From NCBI GenBank assembly GCA_021292165.1, contig CM037877.1:7741980-7805979 (forward strand): a DNA stretch of 64,000 nt. Reading direction: 5' to 3'. The translations under genes were made by a program, and so were the position numbers. Positions 1 to 10,328 of this stretch are shown in pieces; the first letter of the stretch is position 1; each line of letters begins with the position of its first letter. Under the pieces are notes generated by a model. It saw only the letters and a list, made by a program, of their open reading frames with translations, was not told the DNA's origin and did not search any database. Source of the stretch: Shinisaurus crocodilurus (lineage: Eukaryota; Chordata; Lepidosauria; Squamata; Shinisauridae).

Positions 1-420
1 ATTCTTTTGCAGATATACGAAGCCTGGCTGGAAGAGACTTTACAGGGAAAAAAAAGGGTGGGGGAATAGAGTGCCCAGGGATCCTCGCTTGCCTTTATTA
101 TTATTTTTTGCTTTAAAGAAAATGCAGATGAGAATTTAAAAGCCTGTGTTTTCCGCAATTAATTTTATGTACTATTCTTTTCAATTATTTATGTCCCCTA
201 AGTGATAAATGGGCTGGTAGCAAAGGCAGGGGTGGGGGAGGCGAGGGAAAAAAAAAAAGATGTTGCATCTCTGTTATTTATTCCAAAACTCGGGTAGGAG
301 ACGTCAGGGCAATGAGTCCAGTGCCAATTAGGATGTAGAAGATTCACAGAGTAGAATAGCTTAATTAATGACTTTCTTTGGGGGGGGGTGGAGGGCAGTG
401 CTGCACATTCTAGGTTGTGC
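1..420. other. AT-rich low-repeat stretch, possible conserved non-coding DNA
   Basis: No gene or known repeat is visible. The stretch is AT-rich, with short homeodomain-type core motifs (attaatttt, ttaattaatgac) and simple A, T and G runs. Its texture, with few CpGs and no transposon signature, resembles conserved regulatory DNA of vertebrate gene deserts, but nothing here proves function. Confidence 0.25.
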
Positions 421-429
421 TAGCCTCAT

Positions 430-970
430 CCTCTGTCCCTCGTGGCCCATAAAGAAGTTGTGAGGTGAGGCATCTTCTCAGGATCCAAAAGTGACAACAA
501 GGGATCATAAGATGGACCCTGCTCGACAAGACCTTGATGATGCAGGGCTGGGCCTGGCATGGAGGGCAGACACGGTCGGGCCCCCTCTGAGGGCCCCCGC
601 CCCAGCAGGGGCCCACTGAGAAGAGGCCAATGGAATCCCTCTTCCTCTCCGTCATTGCATCTTGCTTGTTCACCTGCTTGTTCGCCACCGGGCAATGGTG
701 GTGGTGAGAAGGAGGAGCAGCGGCTGCCACGGCCTACTTGCTCACTAGCACTCTGCCTCTCAAGCAAGCGAGTGGCACCAATGATGAGAAAGAGAAGAAG
801 CGAGAGCAGTTGGTGACAGTGGCAGTGAGATGGCAGTGAGGGTGTCTTCCCAAAGGGCCCCCAGAAACCTGGAGCCTGTACTGAGAGCAGATACCTCTGG
901 GGAAACCCGCAAACCGGGGATGAAAGCAATCGCCCACCCCGGCTGTCGCTCATGCCAGACTGGTCTTCAG
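430..970. other. GC-rich unassigned stretch
   Basis: GC-rich sequence with short purine-rich runs. Frames are open for up to about 186 codons on the minus strand, but their composition follows base bias and no domain is recognisable. No transposon family was identified. It ends at the tail of a 5S-derived SINE. Confidence 0.3.
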
Positions 971-972
971 CA

Positions 973-1156
973 GCATAGAAGTTCATAGAAGTTCATAGGA
1001 TCATAGAGCTGGAGGGGGCCGACGAGGCCGTCGAGTCCAACCCCCGTGCTCAATGCAGGAAACCAGAGGAGGGGGTCTCCCATCCAAGCAATAACCAGGC
1101 CTGACCCTGCTTAGCTTTCCACGCTCAGACAAGCGAAGCCAGCGTGAGCCACAGGC
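973..1156 (-). mobile_element. 5S rRNA-derived SINE with CR1-like 3' tail
   Basis: Read on the minus strand from 1156, the element opens with GCCTGTGGCT, then carries the 5S rRNA internal promoter: AAGCTAAGCAGGGTC (A-box region) and GGATGGGAGACC (C-box region), about 90 nt in register with vertebrate 5S rRNA. After about 90 nt it changes to a CR1-type 3' end (ctgcattgagca, then a gggttggactcgacggcc-like stretch), followed by repeats of a CATAGAAGTT-like unit. The 3' half of the 5S gene is missing, so this is a retroposon and not a 5S gene. The design implies Pol III transcription and CR1-assisted retroposition (inference). A second copy lies at 30984-31153. Confidence 0.85.
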
Positions 1157-1205
1157 CTGTCCAATAACTGCCTCTCGTTCTGGAAGTTCCGGTCCTAATG
1201 TAATG

Positions 1206-1500
1206 CAGGGGTGCCCAGCCGCTTTCCGCCCAGGGGCCAAAAAATAAATCAATTTTGGCGGAGGCTCTTGGGGGGGGGCATAGTCCAGTGGTGCGCAGGG
1301 CTAAAGGCAAACAGGGTGGGGCCCAAATACAAAAATAAATAAATATGCCCCTACATTTTAGATTAAAGCTGTGACTGCCAGTAACGAAGCAAGAAGGAGA
1401 GGCATTTCAACCATTTAGAAGGGTGGATGCACAAAAGCTGGGGAAACATCGAATGACTGGTGGTGAGGAGGAAGGGGGGGTGTTCAGAGGGAGAGGGAAT
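1206..1500 (+). mobile_element. hAT-like MITE, CAGGGRTG family (degraded copy)
   Basis: It starts with CAGGGGTG and shares ordered blocks with 2458-2839, 38689-39002 (minus), 57620-57970 (minus) and 63188-63859. The blocks are a 'rinsed by gggccaaa' segment, then attttagattaaagct, then gaggcatttcaacc. The 3' terminus is not recognisable here. It is non-coding. Confidence 0.55.
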
Positions 1501-1607
1501 AGCTATCTTATACGGATTCTGAAGGAGTTGAATTGGCTGCACATTCGCGTTTGAATCCTGTTCAGGTTCCATTGAGCCTTGCTTCCTGCTTCTTGCAGCC
1601 GTCAGTC

Positions 1608-1680
1608 TAAGCTGGTGGGCATCGCCACATCTGGTGGCAGTGAGTTCCATATATCAATGATTATGCAGTGTGCGGGACTA
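1608..1680 (-). mobile_element. CR1 LINE fragment (subfamily B)
   Basis: A short minus-strand fragment matches the segment of other CR1 copies here that encodes the WNSLP-type C-terminal region (ggtggcagtgagttccata). Only about 70 bp is recognisable. Confidence 0.4.
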
Positions 1681-2457
1681 CTCTTGTTTGAATGCCCATC
1701 GCCCCAGCAGCACTGCGATTCCTCGTGCCGTACAGAACACGTTCAGAAGGTCAGAGGCAGTGTTAGGAAAAAAAAAGGATTTACCCATGTGCACTTGCTG
1801 CCTCTTCTAGATGGCGGGGCCTAGTTGAAGCTGCCTTAATCAAGAGCCCTCAAAACCTGGCAGTGGTGCTTGCACATGGCTCTTTGGCCCTCTTCACACA
1901 CACTGACAGTCAAGTGTTGAGCCACTTTCCCATGGCAGAATATCCATGTGGCTGTGGCACATGGGTAGATAATATCACCATTTGTTCAGGTCTGATTCTG
2001 TGGGGCTTTCTTCTACTCCGTTACCAACATGCTGGGTTGGGTGCATCAGCTACTATGCAATAATGCCTTTAACTTGAACTCAGCACTCAACCAAAGAGTT
2101 CTTACTGGTGGAGATCTCAAACATTCTTCCTGATGAAAGTGGGCTTCTTTGCATGAACTTGGCTATCGGCTGAAGTCTTCCGGTTTGTTTTGCAGCTTGC
2201 CTGGGGGGACTCAGATAATCCTTCATAAACACGATGTGCATGTGAATAACCACAGGACAGGCGTACAGAGTCGCACATAGAGGCCGCGGGGGTCTCACCA
2301 GAAAACCTCTGGGGTGTCTGTGCGGAGTGTTGCTCTATTTCTCCTGACTCAGAATGATCAGGGCGGGTCTGTGGGTGAATTTTGTTTGGGCCGCTGACGG
2401 CTGCGGTCAGAGCTGAGAAGAAACTCCAGTGCCAGGTATGCGTTTCACAGATGAAAG
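1680..2457. other. Unassigned intergenic stretch
   Basis: Short open frames of 60-80 codons occur on both strands, but no domain, start context or family is recognisable. I see no clear transposon boundary. Confidence 0.3.
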
Positions 2458-2839
2458 CAGGGCCATCAAACCTCTTTCAGCTGGAGGGACAAATTCAATT
2501 GCAGAGAACATCTCTTGGGGGGGTTTCATTCCAGTGATGGTTGGGGCTGAAGGCAAAAGGGGTCAGGACCAAAGGCAAGAAGGGCTGGGGCCAAAATACC
2601 AGTAAATGCCAGCATATTTTAAATCAAAACTCTTGCTGCCAGGAACTAAACCTTAGGGGAGGCATTTCGACCTTTTATAATGGGGGGGAAAAACCTGCAG
2701 AAAACCAGGAAACCACCACACAATCAGTGGTTGGGTGAAAGGGGGTGGGGCTGCAAGGCCTTCTGGGGAATCCCAGAGGGTCACTTTGGGTCCCCAGTTG
2801 GGCTGGATTTGGACCATGGACTAAGGTCCCACAGCGCTG
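2458..2839 (+). mobile_element. hAT-like MITE, CAGGGRTG family (about 380 bp)
   Basis: A better-preserved family member: cagggccatcaaacctctttcagc-like start, a gggctgaaggcaaaagggg block, a ggggaggcatttcgacc block, and a ggtcccacagcgctg end. The flanks gatgaaag and cattaaaa agree at 5 of 8 positions, a decayed target duplication at best. No coding capacity. Confidence 0.6.
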
Positions 2840-2999
2840 CATTAAAAGGAAGAGTCTAAAAAAAAAAGGAAGTGAGTGCCACACTTCCTGCTTGGGACCT
2901 TCCTGGGCCTTCCATGGAGCTGTGCTAGAGACAGAAAACGTTTAGAGCCATGGGATTGGCTGTGCTCTTGTATGGATGCAGAATAGCATCACTCTAGTG

Positions 3000-3137
3000 C
3001 AGCCTTCCCAACCTGGGACCATCCAGATAGTTGGGTCTACAACTCCCAGCATTCCTGACCACTGCCCATGCTGTTTGGGGCTGATGGGAGTTGAAGTCCC
3101 ACAGATCTAGAGGGCATGATCCGGTTAGGGAAGGCTG
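3000..3137. mobile_element. Palindromic hAT MITE (CAGCCTTCCC ends)
   Basis: The two arms are inverted copies: CAGCCTTCCCAACC at the left, GGTTAGGGAAGGCTG at the right, with caactcccagcat opposite gatgggagttgaag in the middle. Flanks are CTCTAGTG (2992-2999) and CTCTGGGG (3138-3145), 6 of 8 identical. The 8-bp length fits hAT transposition. It has no coding sequence, so it needs a transposase in trans. Confidence 0.75.
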
Positions 3138-3585
3138 CTCTGGGGTCTAGGCCGAGGCAGCTGAAAGCCCCGTGTGCCCTTTGCTGGGGGGAAAAGTGGG
3201 CAGGAAGTTTAATTTTAGACCAGCTACATGCCATGTGTTAGAATTGTACCCCTTGGGAGCTGCCATGGAAAGAATGAGAGCACTCCTTTCCATGCTCATG
3301 GCTGGTGTTGCAGACTACAGAGGATTGTGTTTCCACAGTGCCTTGACTCCCCAAAGACTGCATTTCCCCCCCTCCCCCCAATTCTGAAACCACAAATATA
3401 AGCAAGTGCCGGACTTCTCGGAGGCCACCACTACAATGAAATCTCAGGTATGTTCAGCAGCATGCAACTCTATGACACTGAGGAAACTGATCAATGAAGG
3501 GTTGTTTGCTCTATGATAAAAGCTTGACTTGAAGTATCTCCCTAAGTGTGAGTAGCATGGCCAATGAAGGCTGGGTATAAATATA

Positions 3586-3610
3586 ATAAAGAAAGAAAGA
3601 AAGAAAGAAG
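3586..3610. repeat. (AAAG)n microsatellite
   Basis: A run of about six AAAG units follows a ggctgggtataaatataataa stretch typical of a LINE or SINE 3' tail, so the array was probably seeded by a retroposon tail. Confidence 0.8.
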
Positions 3611-3873
3611 AAGTCACTGGGGCTGTGAGAAGACCAAGACCTCACTGCTTTGGTTCCCCCATTGGCCGTTCACTAGCAAAGGCAGTGACTGGTCGCTTCA
3701 GTTCATTACCTGCTACTCACACTTAAGAAAATACTTCAGTTTAAAATGGTGCAGGGCTGTTGCCGGACATTCCTTTGTTAGTGGCCCGACACCAGCTGCA
3801 GTGACAAGGAAGTAGGAGATGAAGGAGCTGCCTCCACTGCTCCAGCACTGCCTCGCCTAGGTAAAAAAAGAGG

Positions 3874-3906
3874 AGGAGAGAGAAAGAAAGAGAGAGAGAG
3901 AGAGCA
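3874..3906. repeat. (AG)n-rich simple repeat
   Basis: Purine tract of AG and AAAG units, followed by a poly-C run. Confidence 0.75.
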
Positions 3907-4474
3907 GGGCTGGCAGAGGACACCCCCCCCCCGCAATGCATTGCCTGGGACCCCTTCAAACCTGGAGATCTCTGTCCTCACAAAAACCCTGCTGTTCATC
4001 AAACCCACAGCGGGGCAGGATCTGTTTCGCTTCAAATATTTACTAACCGAAGATATATGTAAGAAGATGCATGAAGATGTCAGCGGGAGCAAACTGTACT
4101 ATCGGGGCAGGAATGGTTAAGTGCCGCATCACGGTGACTGACTGTGAATGTGATCCAGGCCCATTTCTAAAGCCAAGCAATACAATGGTCAATCAGGAAG
4201 ACAAATCGAACCTGGAACAAGAGAGACCCTTTGAATGCATGCAGGTACGTCCGGAGGAGCACAACCCAGAGAGTTCCCTGACACAAACCCCCCCCCCGGC
4301 TCTTTGCCAGTCCCCTCTCTCCAAGACGAATGTGACAAGTAATTAACTCAGACAGGGAATATATCCTTAATGCCTCTGTTATATATGACTGGCTTTGGCT
4401 GATGTAGCTGGGCTTCCCCCCCACCTTTTCTTTTTTAAATATTACTAGCACCACCACCAAGTCCTTTTGCCCAG

Positions 4475-4670
4475 AGAGGATCGTGGAACTGTTAAATGAT
4501 ATGGGATCAGGGGATCATCTTGTCCAACCGCACCACCCTGTGGACAAGATATCCTTAAAACAGCCCAACAGATTTCACAGATTATTGAAAACCTCCAAAA
4601 GAGAAGACACCTTCCTTAGCATACACACTATTTGGGAAAGTCATAGGAAGCTCTTCTACTCAACTTGACT
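4475..4670 (-). mobile_element. Old CR1-like LINE 3' fragment
   Basis: The order 'atcatcttgtccaacc', 'gaaaacctcc', 'ccttcctta' resembles the minus-strand 3' region of vertebrate CR1/L3-type LINEs. It is strongly diverged, so subfamily and ends cannot be fixed. Confidence 0.35.
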
Positions 4671-4679
4671 CCCATGTTT

Positions 4680-5983
4680 CAGACCGCATGTGATTGCTCC
4701 GCAGCCGTAGTCCTTCACACAATTTGTTTAATTATTGTATTGAATATTATTGACTATTGTTAAAAAGAGCAACAAGACGGATGGTCTGATCTGCATAGAT
4801 GAAACTTTTATAGTACTTACGTAGGTACAAAATAGTATCTTAGAATATAATGCCTTCCCCCAAGTTAATCCAGGATATATGTTTTGTGTTTGTCTGCAAT
4901 GCAGACATAAAGCACCGAACGCTGAACAAACCAAACCAATACCATACACCATAACAATAGCCAGCATATCCAAGCGGATATTTGAATCTTGGCCTCTGCT
5001 CCCCAAATCTAAAGAAATCTGAAACACATCAGATTTCAGGCTTAGAGGCGTGGACAGCTGCACTAGGAACCAGGCTTGGGTTGGGAGTGTCTTCTCCATC
5101 TTGCTATTTTGAGTCAGGGGGATCATGAAGGGGCTAGGGGCAGCGGTGTACAGCCCATGCGTGGATAGTGTAATTACATAGTTTAGTCACTAGGTAGCAC
5201 TGAACTTAATTGTACCTGGGTGGAGACAGGCATTTCCTGTTGTACTGTTCTTGTTTAAGAGAGACAATAACGTTCTTGTCCAGCTTCTTAATGGGTGTGT
5301 CCTCGAAGCCTTTCATGGCAGTCCAGAAGGAAGGACATCCTGGTTATTAACCAGGCCAAGATCACAAGGCTAGGCTCTATTATTCAAATCCTAGGCCTGG
5401 CCAATCCACAGGCCATGCACTTCCTGCCCATCAAAGGGGCTTGTTACATAATCCCATGCTTTCTGTGCCTAAAATAGGCTCTGAGGCCTACACTTACACA
5501 ATGTCCTAAAAGGTGTATTACACACGCTAGGTTCCAACCTCAGATGCTGAGGCTGCTCATTCAAGCCTCAGAACCCCACGAGGCAGCTTTTGCATTGATT
5601 GTCAAAACCAGAAAGCATTATAATATTTTCTGTGGGGCTCTTGTACTGCTCCATTTATTTATTGAGGCTCACACAGGATAACTTACTAGTGCATTGTGCT
5701 CCAAGAAGCCAACCCATTCCCTACTGAAATATTTGGGAAATCCCCCAGGAATTTTACTGGTTGTGGATCATGCCCAAAGGAACACGAAAAGCTGCCACAT
5801 TTAACCCCTCTGAGCTTTTTTTTAAATCTACATGTGTGCAACCTCAGCATAAAGATCTATTATGGGGGGTGGGGGTGGGGCAGAGCAGAAGTCAAAGGAC
5901 CTAGGAGGGAAACCCTTTAAAAAATGTTGATTTCCCCCTGCTTCTAATCTCTGCCCTTCTTGATCTACTAAACGCTGTCAGTA
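4680..5983. other. Unassigned intergenic stretch
   Basis: About 1.3 kb with no recognisable gene. The longest frame (minus, 4728-5126) has no known domain. A short inverted match at 5340-5425 (aacctaggcc-type repeats) may be an old MITE, but I cannot assign it. Confidence 0.3.
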
Positions 5984-6005
5984 AAATAAATAAATAAATA
6001 AATAA
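5984..6005. repeat. (AAAT)n microsatellite
   Basis: About five AAAT units. No retroposon body is recognised upstream. Confidence 0.8.
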
Positions 6006-6636
6006 TCCCATTTATTAATATGCAAATTCTAAGTAGCAATCTGGAGCAAGTCAGGTTGCACTAATTTGCACATTAATATCCTTCCAGGGCTTTGCTGTTT
6101 GTTCTCTCGAAGGAAGGAGGGGTAGGGGAGAGAGAAGGGAATCTCATGTGGGAAGTCTCCCTTGGCATGCCAGTGGTTGTGGCAGCCCAGAGGTTTTCCA
6201 CGAAATTCTCACGCTTGCTTTGGGAAGAAAGAAAGCACAGCAGTATGACAAAACTAAGTTTCAGCATCATTGACGGTGGTGAGGACACTCATCCGAGTTC
6301 CAGATGTGTCTATTTCATTTCCCTGACAATCTGTGCATAAACATAACGTTCCTAAAGTTTTGCCCCATTTCCCCAACATTCCGACATAGAGGGCAGCTCA
6401 TCCATTTAAGTAAAGTAGGCAACCACCTGGGAGCCACAATTCAAGGCTCAATTATCATCCTATTTCTGATTGATGAGTTCAGTCTTTGTGAATTACGATA
6501 TAAACTGGAGGGTGTTCAACTTGTTCTGAATGGGGTTGTGCTCCCCTTGAAGGAGCAGGTTCGTAGCCAGTGGTGATCCTCCTTGAGCCATCTTTTTCAC
6601 TTGAGGCTCAATTGGCCTTAGTGGCATGGAGTGCCT

Positions 6637-6905
6637 TCTCTAGGGATGTTACCGCGAATATCGGGGGGCTGGAATGAGGCCGAAATCAGCCCCGCTCGCC
6701 CCCCTGAGACTCGCGGGCCTACCTTCCCACCCCCTCGTTCTGCCGCTTGAGCTGCTGCACCACGCGGGCTCCCGTCGTATCATTTCCAGCTGGCCAGAAG
6801 TGACGCGATGGGACCCTGCACTGCCGGTGCGGCAGCCCAAGTGGTGCAGAAAGCGGGCGGAGAATCGCTCCGCGGTGCCCCCCCCAAGGTACAACCCCCA
6901 TCTCT
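6637..6905. mobile_element. GC-rich MITE-like element
   Basis: It starts with TAGGGATGTTACC and ends near CCCCATCTCTA, with a CpG-rich interior containing the same agaagtgacgcgatgggacc-type block seen in the nested element at 34261-34830. Terminal repeats are degraded and no target duplication is clear. Confidence 0.4.
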
Positions 6906-6911
6906 ACTTCT

Positions 6912-7680
6912 AACAGTTTCGGCTGCTGGCCCAGCTACAACCCTATCTGGACAGGGATAGCCTGGTTTCAGTAATCTATGCTCTGGTGATCTCGAAGCTA
7001 GACTACTGCAATGCCCTTTACATGGGGCTGCCCTTGAAGACTGTTCAGAAGCTGCAGCTTGTGCAAAATGTAGCAGCCAGACCAATCACTGGGGCCAGAA
7101 GGTCTGAACATATAACACCAGTTCCGGCCTGCTTGCACTGGTTGTCTGTAAGCTTCTGAGCCCGATCCAAGGTGCTGGTTTAAACCTATAAAGCCCTACA
7201 TGGCTTCGGACCGTAATACTTGACGGAACGCCTCTCCCAACCACAATCTACCTGGACACTACGCTCAACATCTGGGGCCTTCTTCTGACTGCCACCTCCA
7301 ATGGAGGCACGGAGGGCAGCAGCAAGGGGGAAGGCCTTCTCTGCGGTAGCCCCCCAACTGTGGAACAAGCTCCCCCCTGAGGCCCACCTAGAGCCAACTC
7401 TACTATCCTTTTGGCACCAGGTTAAGACTGCCCTCTAATGCTGAGGCATTTGACAGCTCCAGATAGTACATGGAGGGTGTGTGTGTGTTATGTCTACTTT
7501 TTTAACAGGTCACATTGTATTAACTTGATTTTAGTCATTTGAGTCATTTTAAATTTGGTTTTTAAATTCTAGTATCAAAATTTTTATAATGTTTTTATTA
7601 TGTGTATTTTGTTTTATTTTTATTGATTGTTGTAAACTGCCCAGAGAGCTTCGGCTATTGGGCAGTATAGAAATAAAATT

Positions 7681-7681
<1 letters not shown>
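6912..7681 (+). mobile_element. L2-type LINE, 5'-truncated 3' half
   Basis: Plus-strand LINE remnant with the reverse-transcriptase C-terminus, a 3' UTR, and the terminal block gcccagagagcttcggctat followed by tgggcagtatagaaataaa. The same block recurs at 12690-12873, 50595-50990 and 54270-54385. It is followed at once by an (ATC)n array, a usual position for the 3' repeat of an L2-clade element. Confidence 0.75.
6917..7440 (+). pseudogene. L2-type reverse transcriptase C-terminal remnant
   Basis: In frame from 6917 the translation contains SKLDYCNALY, then KLQLVQN with AAR, and RRSEHITPV, the diagnostic C-terminal order of L2/CR1-group reverse transcriptases. The frame stops at 7157-7159. 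Later fragments (a KALHGF-like stretch, NKLPPEAHLE) lie in shifted frames. The catalytic FADD region is missing because of 5' truncation. Dead copy. Confidence 0.75.

Positions 7682-7720
<39 letters not shown>
7682..7720. repeat. (ATC)n microsatellite, 13 units
   Basis: Uninterrupted ATC array directly at the L2 3' end. Confidence 0.95.
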
Positions 7721-7730
7721 TGACTTCATA

Positions 7731-7752
7731 TACACACACACACACACACACA
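7731..7752. repeat. (AC)n microsatellite
   Basis: About 11 AC units just downstream of the (ATC)n array. Confidence 0.9.
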
Positions 7753-7907
7753 GAGGGAGAGCGAGCGAGATGCACACACATACACTGGGCTGCCCTTTGT
7801 TGTTTGGAGCTGTATATGAAATCTTACTTCTACTGCTGTTAAATCTGATTGGCTACCGATTTTTGAACTGTTTATTTATTACCTTCTATCCTGCCTGCCC
7901 TCTAAAC

Positions 7908-8042
7908 CAGTGTTCTCCAACCTTGGGTCCCCAGATGTTTTTGGCCTACAACTCCCAGCATGCCCCAGCCAGCTACGCTGTCTGGGGCATGCTGGGAGTT
8001 GTAGGCCAAAAACATCTGGGGACCCAAGGTTGGAGAACACTG
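7908..8042. mobile_element. Near-perfect palindromic hAT MITE, copy 1
   Basis: 135 bp starting CAGTGTTCTCCAACC and ending GGTTGGAGAACACTG. The arms are inverted copies over about 66 bp with one mismatch, and only a few bases lie at the centre. The perfect 8-bp duplication CTCTAAAC is at 7900-7907 and 8043-8050. CAGTG ends and 8-bp duplications are hAT features. It has no coding capacity. Sister copies are at 44264-44385 and 49600-49734. The near identity of the arms suggests recent insertion. Confidence 0.95.
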
Positions 8043-8099
8043 CTCTAAACGGTTCAAGTCAGCTTACATAGTTCTCTCCCCCCTTTCTCTCTCTTTCAC

Positions 8100-8245
8100 T
8101 CTCTTTTTCCTCATAACAAGCCTGTGAGCTGTGCTAGCCCAGAAGAGAGATAGTGGCCAAAGGACACCCACTGATCTTCATGGCTTAGGGAGATCTTAAA
8201 TTCAGTTTCCCCAGTCCTAGTCTGGCATTCCAACTACCATTATTT
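8100..8245 (-). mobile_element. SINE body fragment
   Basis: Minus-strand fragment with the usual SINE body order (aacaagcctgtgag, then gtggccaaaggacacccac, then ccagtcctagtctggcat), as in tRNA-derived SINEs of squamates. The tRNA head is not preserved. Confidence 0.5.
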
Positions 8246-8401
8246 ACTATGTCTCTTGTTGCTTACATTGTGAGTCATCATATCATAGTCTCCAACTGCC
8301 CCCAAAATGGTGGGACCATCCAGAAAACCCTTAAGCCATCACGGTTTCTCACTTTGTTATGCAGAGTCCCGAATTCCCCTGCCTCCCGCAACTGCAAGCT
8401 A

Positions 8402-8480
8402 CTTAAAGGGGCCATGGGCAAGATTGCAGCTAAGCTAAAACTTTTAGCTTAGCTGCAATTTCGCCCATGGTCCCTTTAAG
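8402..8480. repeat. 79-bp spacerless inverted repeat (hairpin)
   Basis: The arms 8402-8440 and 8441-8480 are inverted copies with three mismatches in 39 positions, and they meet with no loop (agctaagctaaaa / cttttagcttagct). It resembles the core of a palindromic MITE, but no clear target duplication is visible. Confidence 0.85.
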
Positions 8481-8902
8481 ATAGCTCTGCTTAGGCTCAA
8501 AGGGCTGCCCACAGAGAGAAAGAGAGCAGGGAAGGAACAGACGCGGGGATGTGTGTGTGCGTGCGTGCGTGCAGAGGGAGAGGTGAATGATGGAATTTAT
8601 CACATGATTCCTATCTTTATATTTGCCAAAGATTTTATTTCCTAACAGAGCTGACTCTGTGCCTCCAACAGGTGAGTTTACAGTGTCAGAAGGAAATGCA
8701 AGAAACTTCCCCTTCTCTCTGAAGCTCCATGTTTTGGGGTGTGGGGGTGGATGGGTAAGCTTCACCTGTTGAATTTGTGCCAATCCTGACCATTTTAAAA
8801 CAAAAAGAAAGAGATTGCCCTGCAAGCACTGACCCCCCCCCCAAAAAAACACACACACCAGATATCAGCAATTAAGAGTTTAAGTAAGGTAAAAAAATAT
8901 TA

Positions 8903-8970
8903 CAAATGTCACTTATAAAATGTTATAAAATAATATATAATATAATAATGTAATAATTATAATATATATG
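8903..8970. repeat. AT-rich low-complexity tract
   Basis: Nearly pure A/T with imperfect TATAA and TAATA units. Confidence 0.7.
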
Positions 8971-9002
8971 ATTTTGTGTGTTTCCTCTAATAACTTTTGT
9001 AC

Positions 9003-9110
9003 TTGACCATGCCCTCATGTTGCCTGGCCATACCCTTGGCCACGCCCTCATGTCACCTGGCCACGCCCTCTTGATCACATCTTCATGTTGCTTAACCATA
9101 CCTCTTACAA
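9003..9110. repeat. Degenerate minisatellite, unit about 25-30 bp
   Basis: Four to five imperfect repeats of a 'ggccacgccctcatgt' core with spacers such as tgcct and cacct. Unit length varies, so the array has decayed. Confidence 0.7.
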
Positions 9111-9517
9111 ATTCACATGTGTGTCCGTCCCTATTTTCATCTGTGAAATGTTGGAGGGGTATGTCATATTCAGGATATGATCCCTGATTGGCCAGGATCA
9201 CCCAAGGATGCATGAAATGGAGGGGGGTAGCCATGGCCCCCTTCCAATACCAGAAATGCACACCGCCTCCCTGCTTCCCTGATGAACATCCATCCAATGG
9301 TTGTTCATAGGAATGAGTTCTCCAAGAGTTCCTACATTCAAGGAGGCACCCTGATTGGGCAGAATACCTCCTCAACAATAGGAGATCTCTATGTGTACCT
9401 CTATATGTGCAGAGCATTCTCATGAATGTCCATTGGGTGATCCTCTGGGGAAGGGGGAGGCAGCACATGTTTCTGCGGGCATGGCAAGCCTGCACAGCCT
9501 CCTCTGTGCACGTTCTT

Positions 9518-10328
9518 TTTTTTTTTTTAATTAATTTTTTTTAAATTAATTTTTATTTAAATTTTTTCAAACAATATATAAAACAACTAAATAACAAACA
9601 TACAACTTATATAGTGCTCCCATCACCATGGGACCAAACAATACATTCTATCTCTATAATCTATTGTTATTCATTATTCCAAAAATGCAACGTATCTTGA
9701 CACGGCATGCTCCCTTTCCCCTTATTTAACACAAAATCCAAAAATAAACCCCAGATATCCTTAAAATTGTTTTTCTTTAATTGTCCCCTTTTACATTTGA
9801 TATTACAAGTTAACATATCATTTAAAGCCATATCCCACACTTCTTTATACCAGTCAGTGATAGAAAAAACTTGCTGAACTTTCCATTTTCTTGCTATCAC
9901 TAATCTACCCGCCGTTAACAAATTTACAATTAATTCTCTAACATTTTGAGGACCAGCCACCTTCTCGGTTATTGATAACAATGCTAATTTAGGACAAACT
10001 TCTAAATCAATACCAACAATTTCTGATATTTCTTCAAAAATCATTTTCCAAAAATCCAATACATTTTTACAACTCCACCACATATGAGCATACGTACCCA
10101 GCTCCTGACAGTCTCTCCAACACATTGGAGAACATTTATTATCTATTTTGTTTAATCTCACCGGAGTCAGGAACCATCTCCAAATTAATTTATAGAAATT
10201 CTCTTTTATCCTTATTGACATATTTTTCAATATTCACCTATCCCATATCTTATTCCACTCTTCTTTTGCTATTTCCTCTTCAAAATCTATATCCCAAACT
10301 ATCTTAAGATTTTCCGCTTGCTCTTCTG
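9518..10328 (-). mobile_element. 5'-truncated L1 LINE with target-site duplication
   Basis: Minus-strand insertion. The poly(A) appears as a T run at 9514-9528, then come a 3' UTR and the ORF2 C-terminus. A 17-bp duplication starting cctctgtgcac flanks it at 9501-9517 and 10329-10345 with one mismatch. This is the expected product of target-primed reverse transcription with 5' truncation. The nearly intact duplication and the open frame make it one of the youngest LINE insertions here. Confidence 0.92.
9667..10318 (-). pseudogene. L1 ORF2 C-terminal fragment
   Basis: The frame reads from the truncation point to a natural stop at 9667-9669, about 217 codons. It contains WDIDFEEEIAKEEW, IKENFYKLIWRW, a C-x3-C plus H-x4-C cysteine-rich segment (CSPMC, HMWWSC) and ITDWYKEVW, all typical of the L1 ORF2 tail downstream of the reverse transcriptase. 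One in-frame TGA (at a position where L1 has Trp) lies just before KNMSIRI. The endonuclease and RT domains are absent, so it cannot be functional. Confidence 0.88.

Noticed and set aside
426..986. 186-codon minus-strand open frame in GC-rich sequence
   Set aside because: Openness follows GC content. No recognisable motif, and it overlaps the tail of a 5S SINE.
1020..1156. 5S rRNA gene on the minus strand
   Set aside because: Only the first ~90 nt matches; the 3' third and terminator are replaced by a CR1-like tail.
9003..9110. CRISPR-like spaced repeats
   Set aside because: Units vary in length and sequence and have no unique spacers of constant size; a decayed minisatellite in vertebrate DNA.
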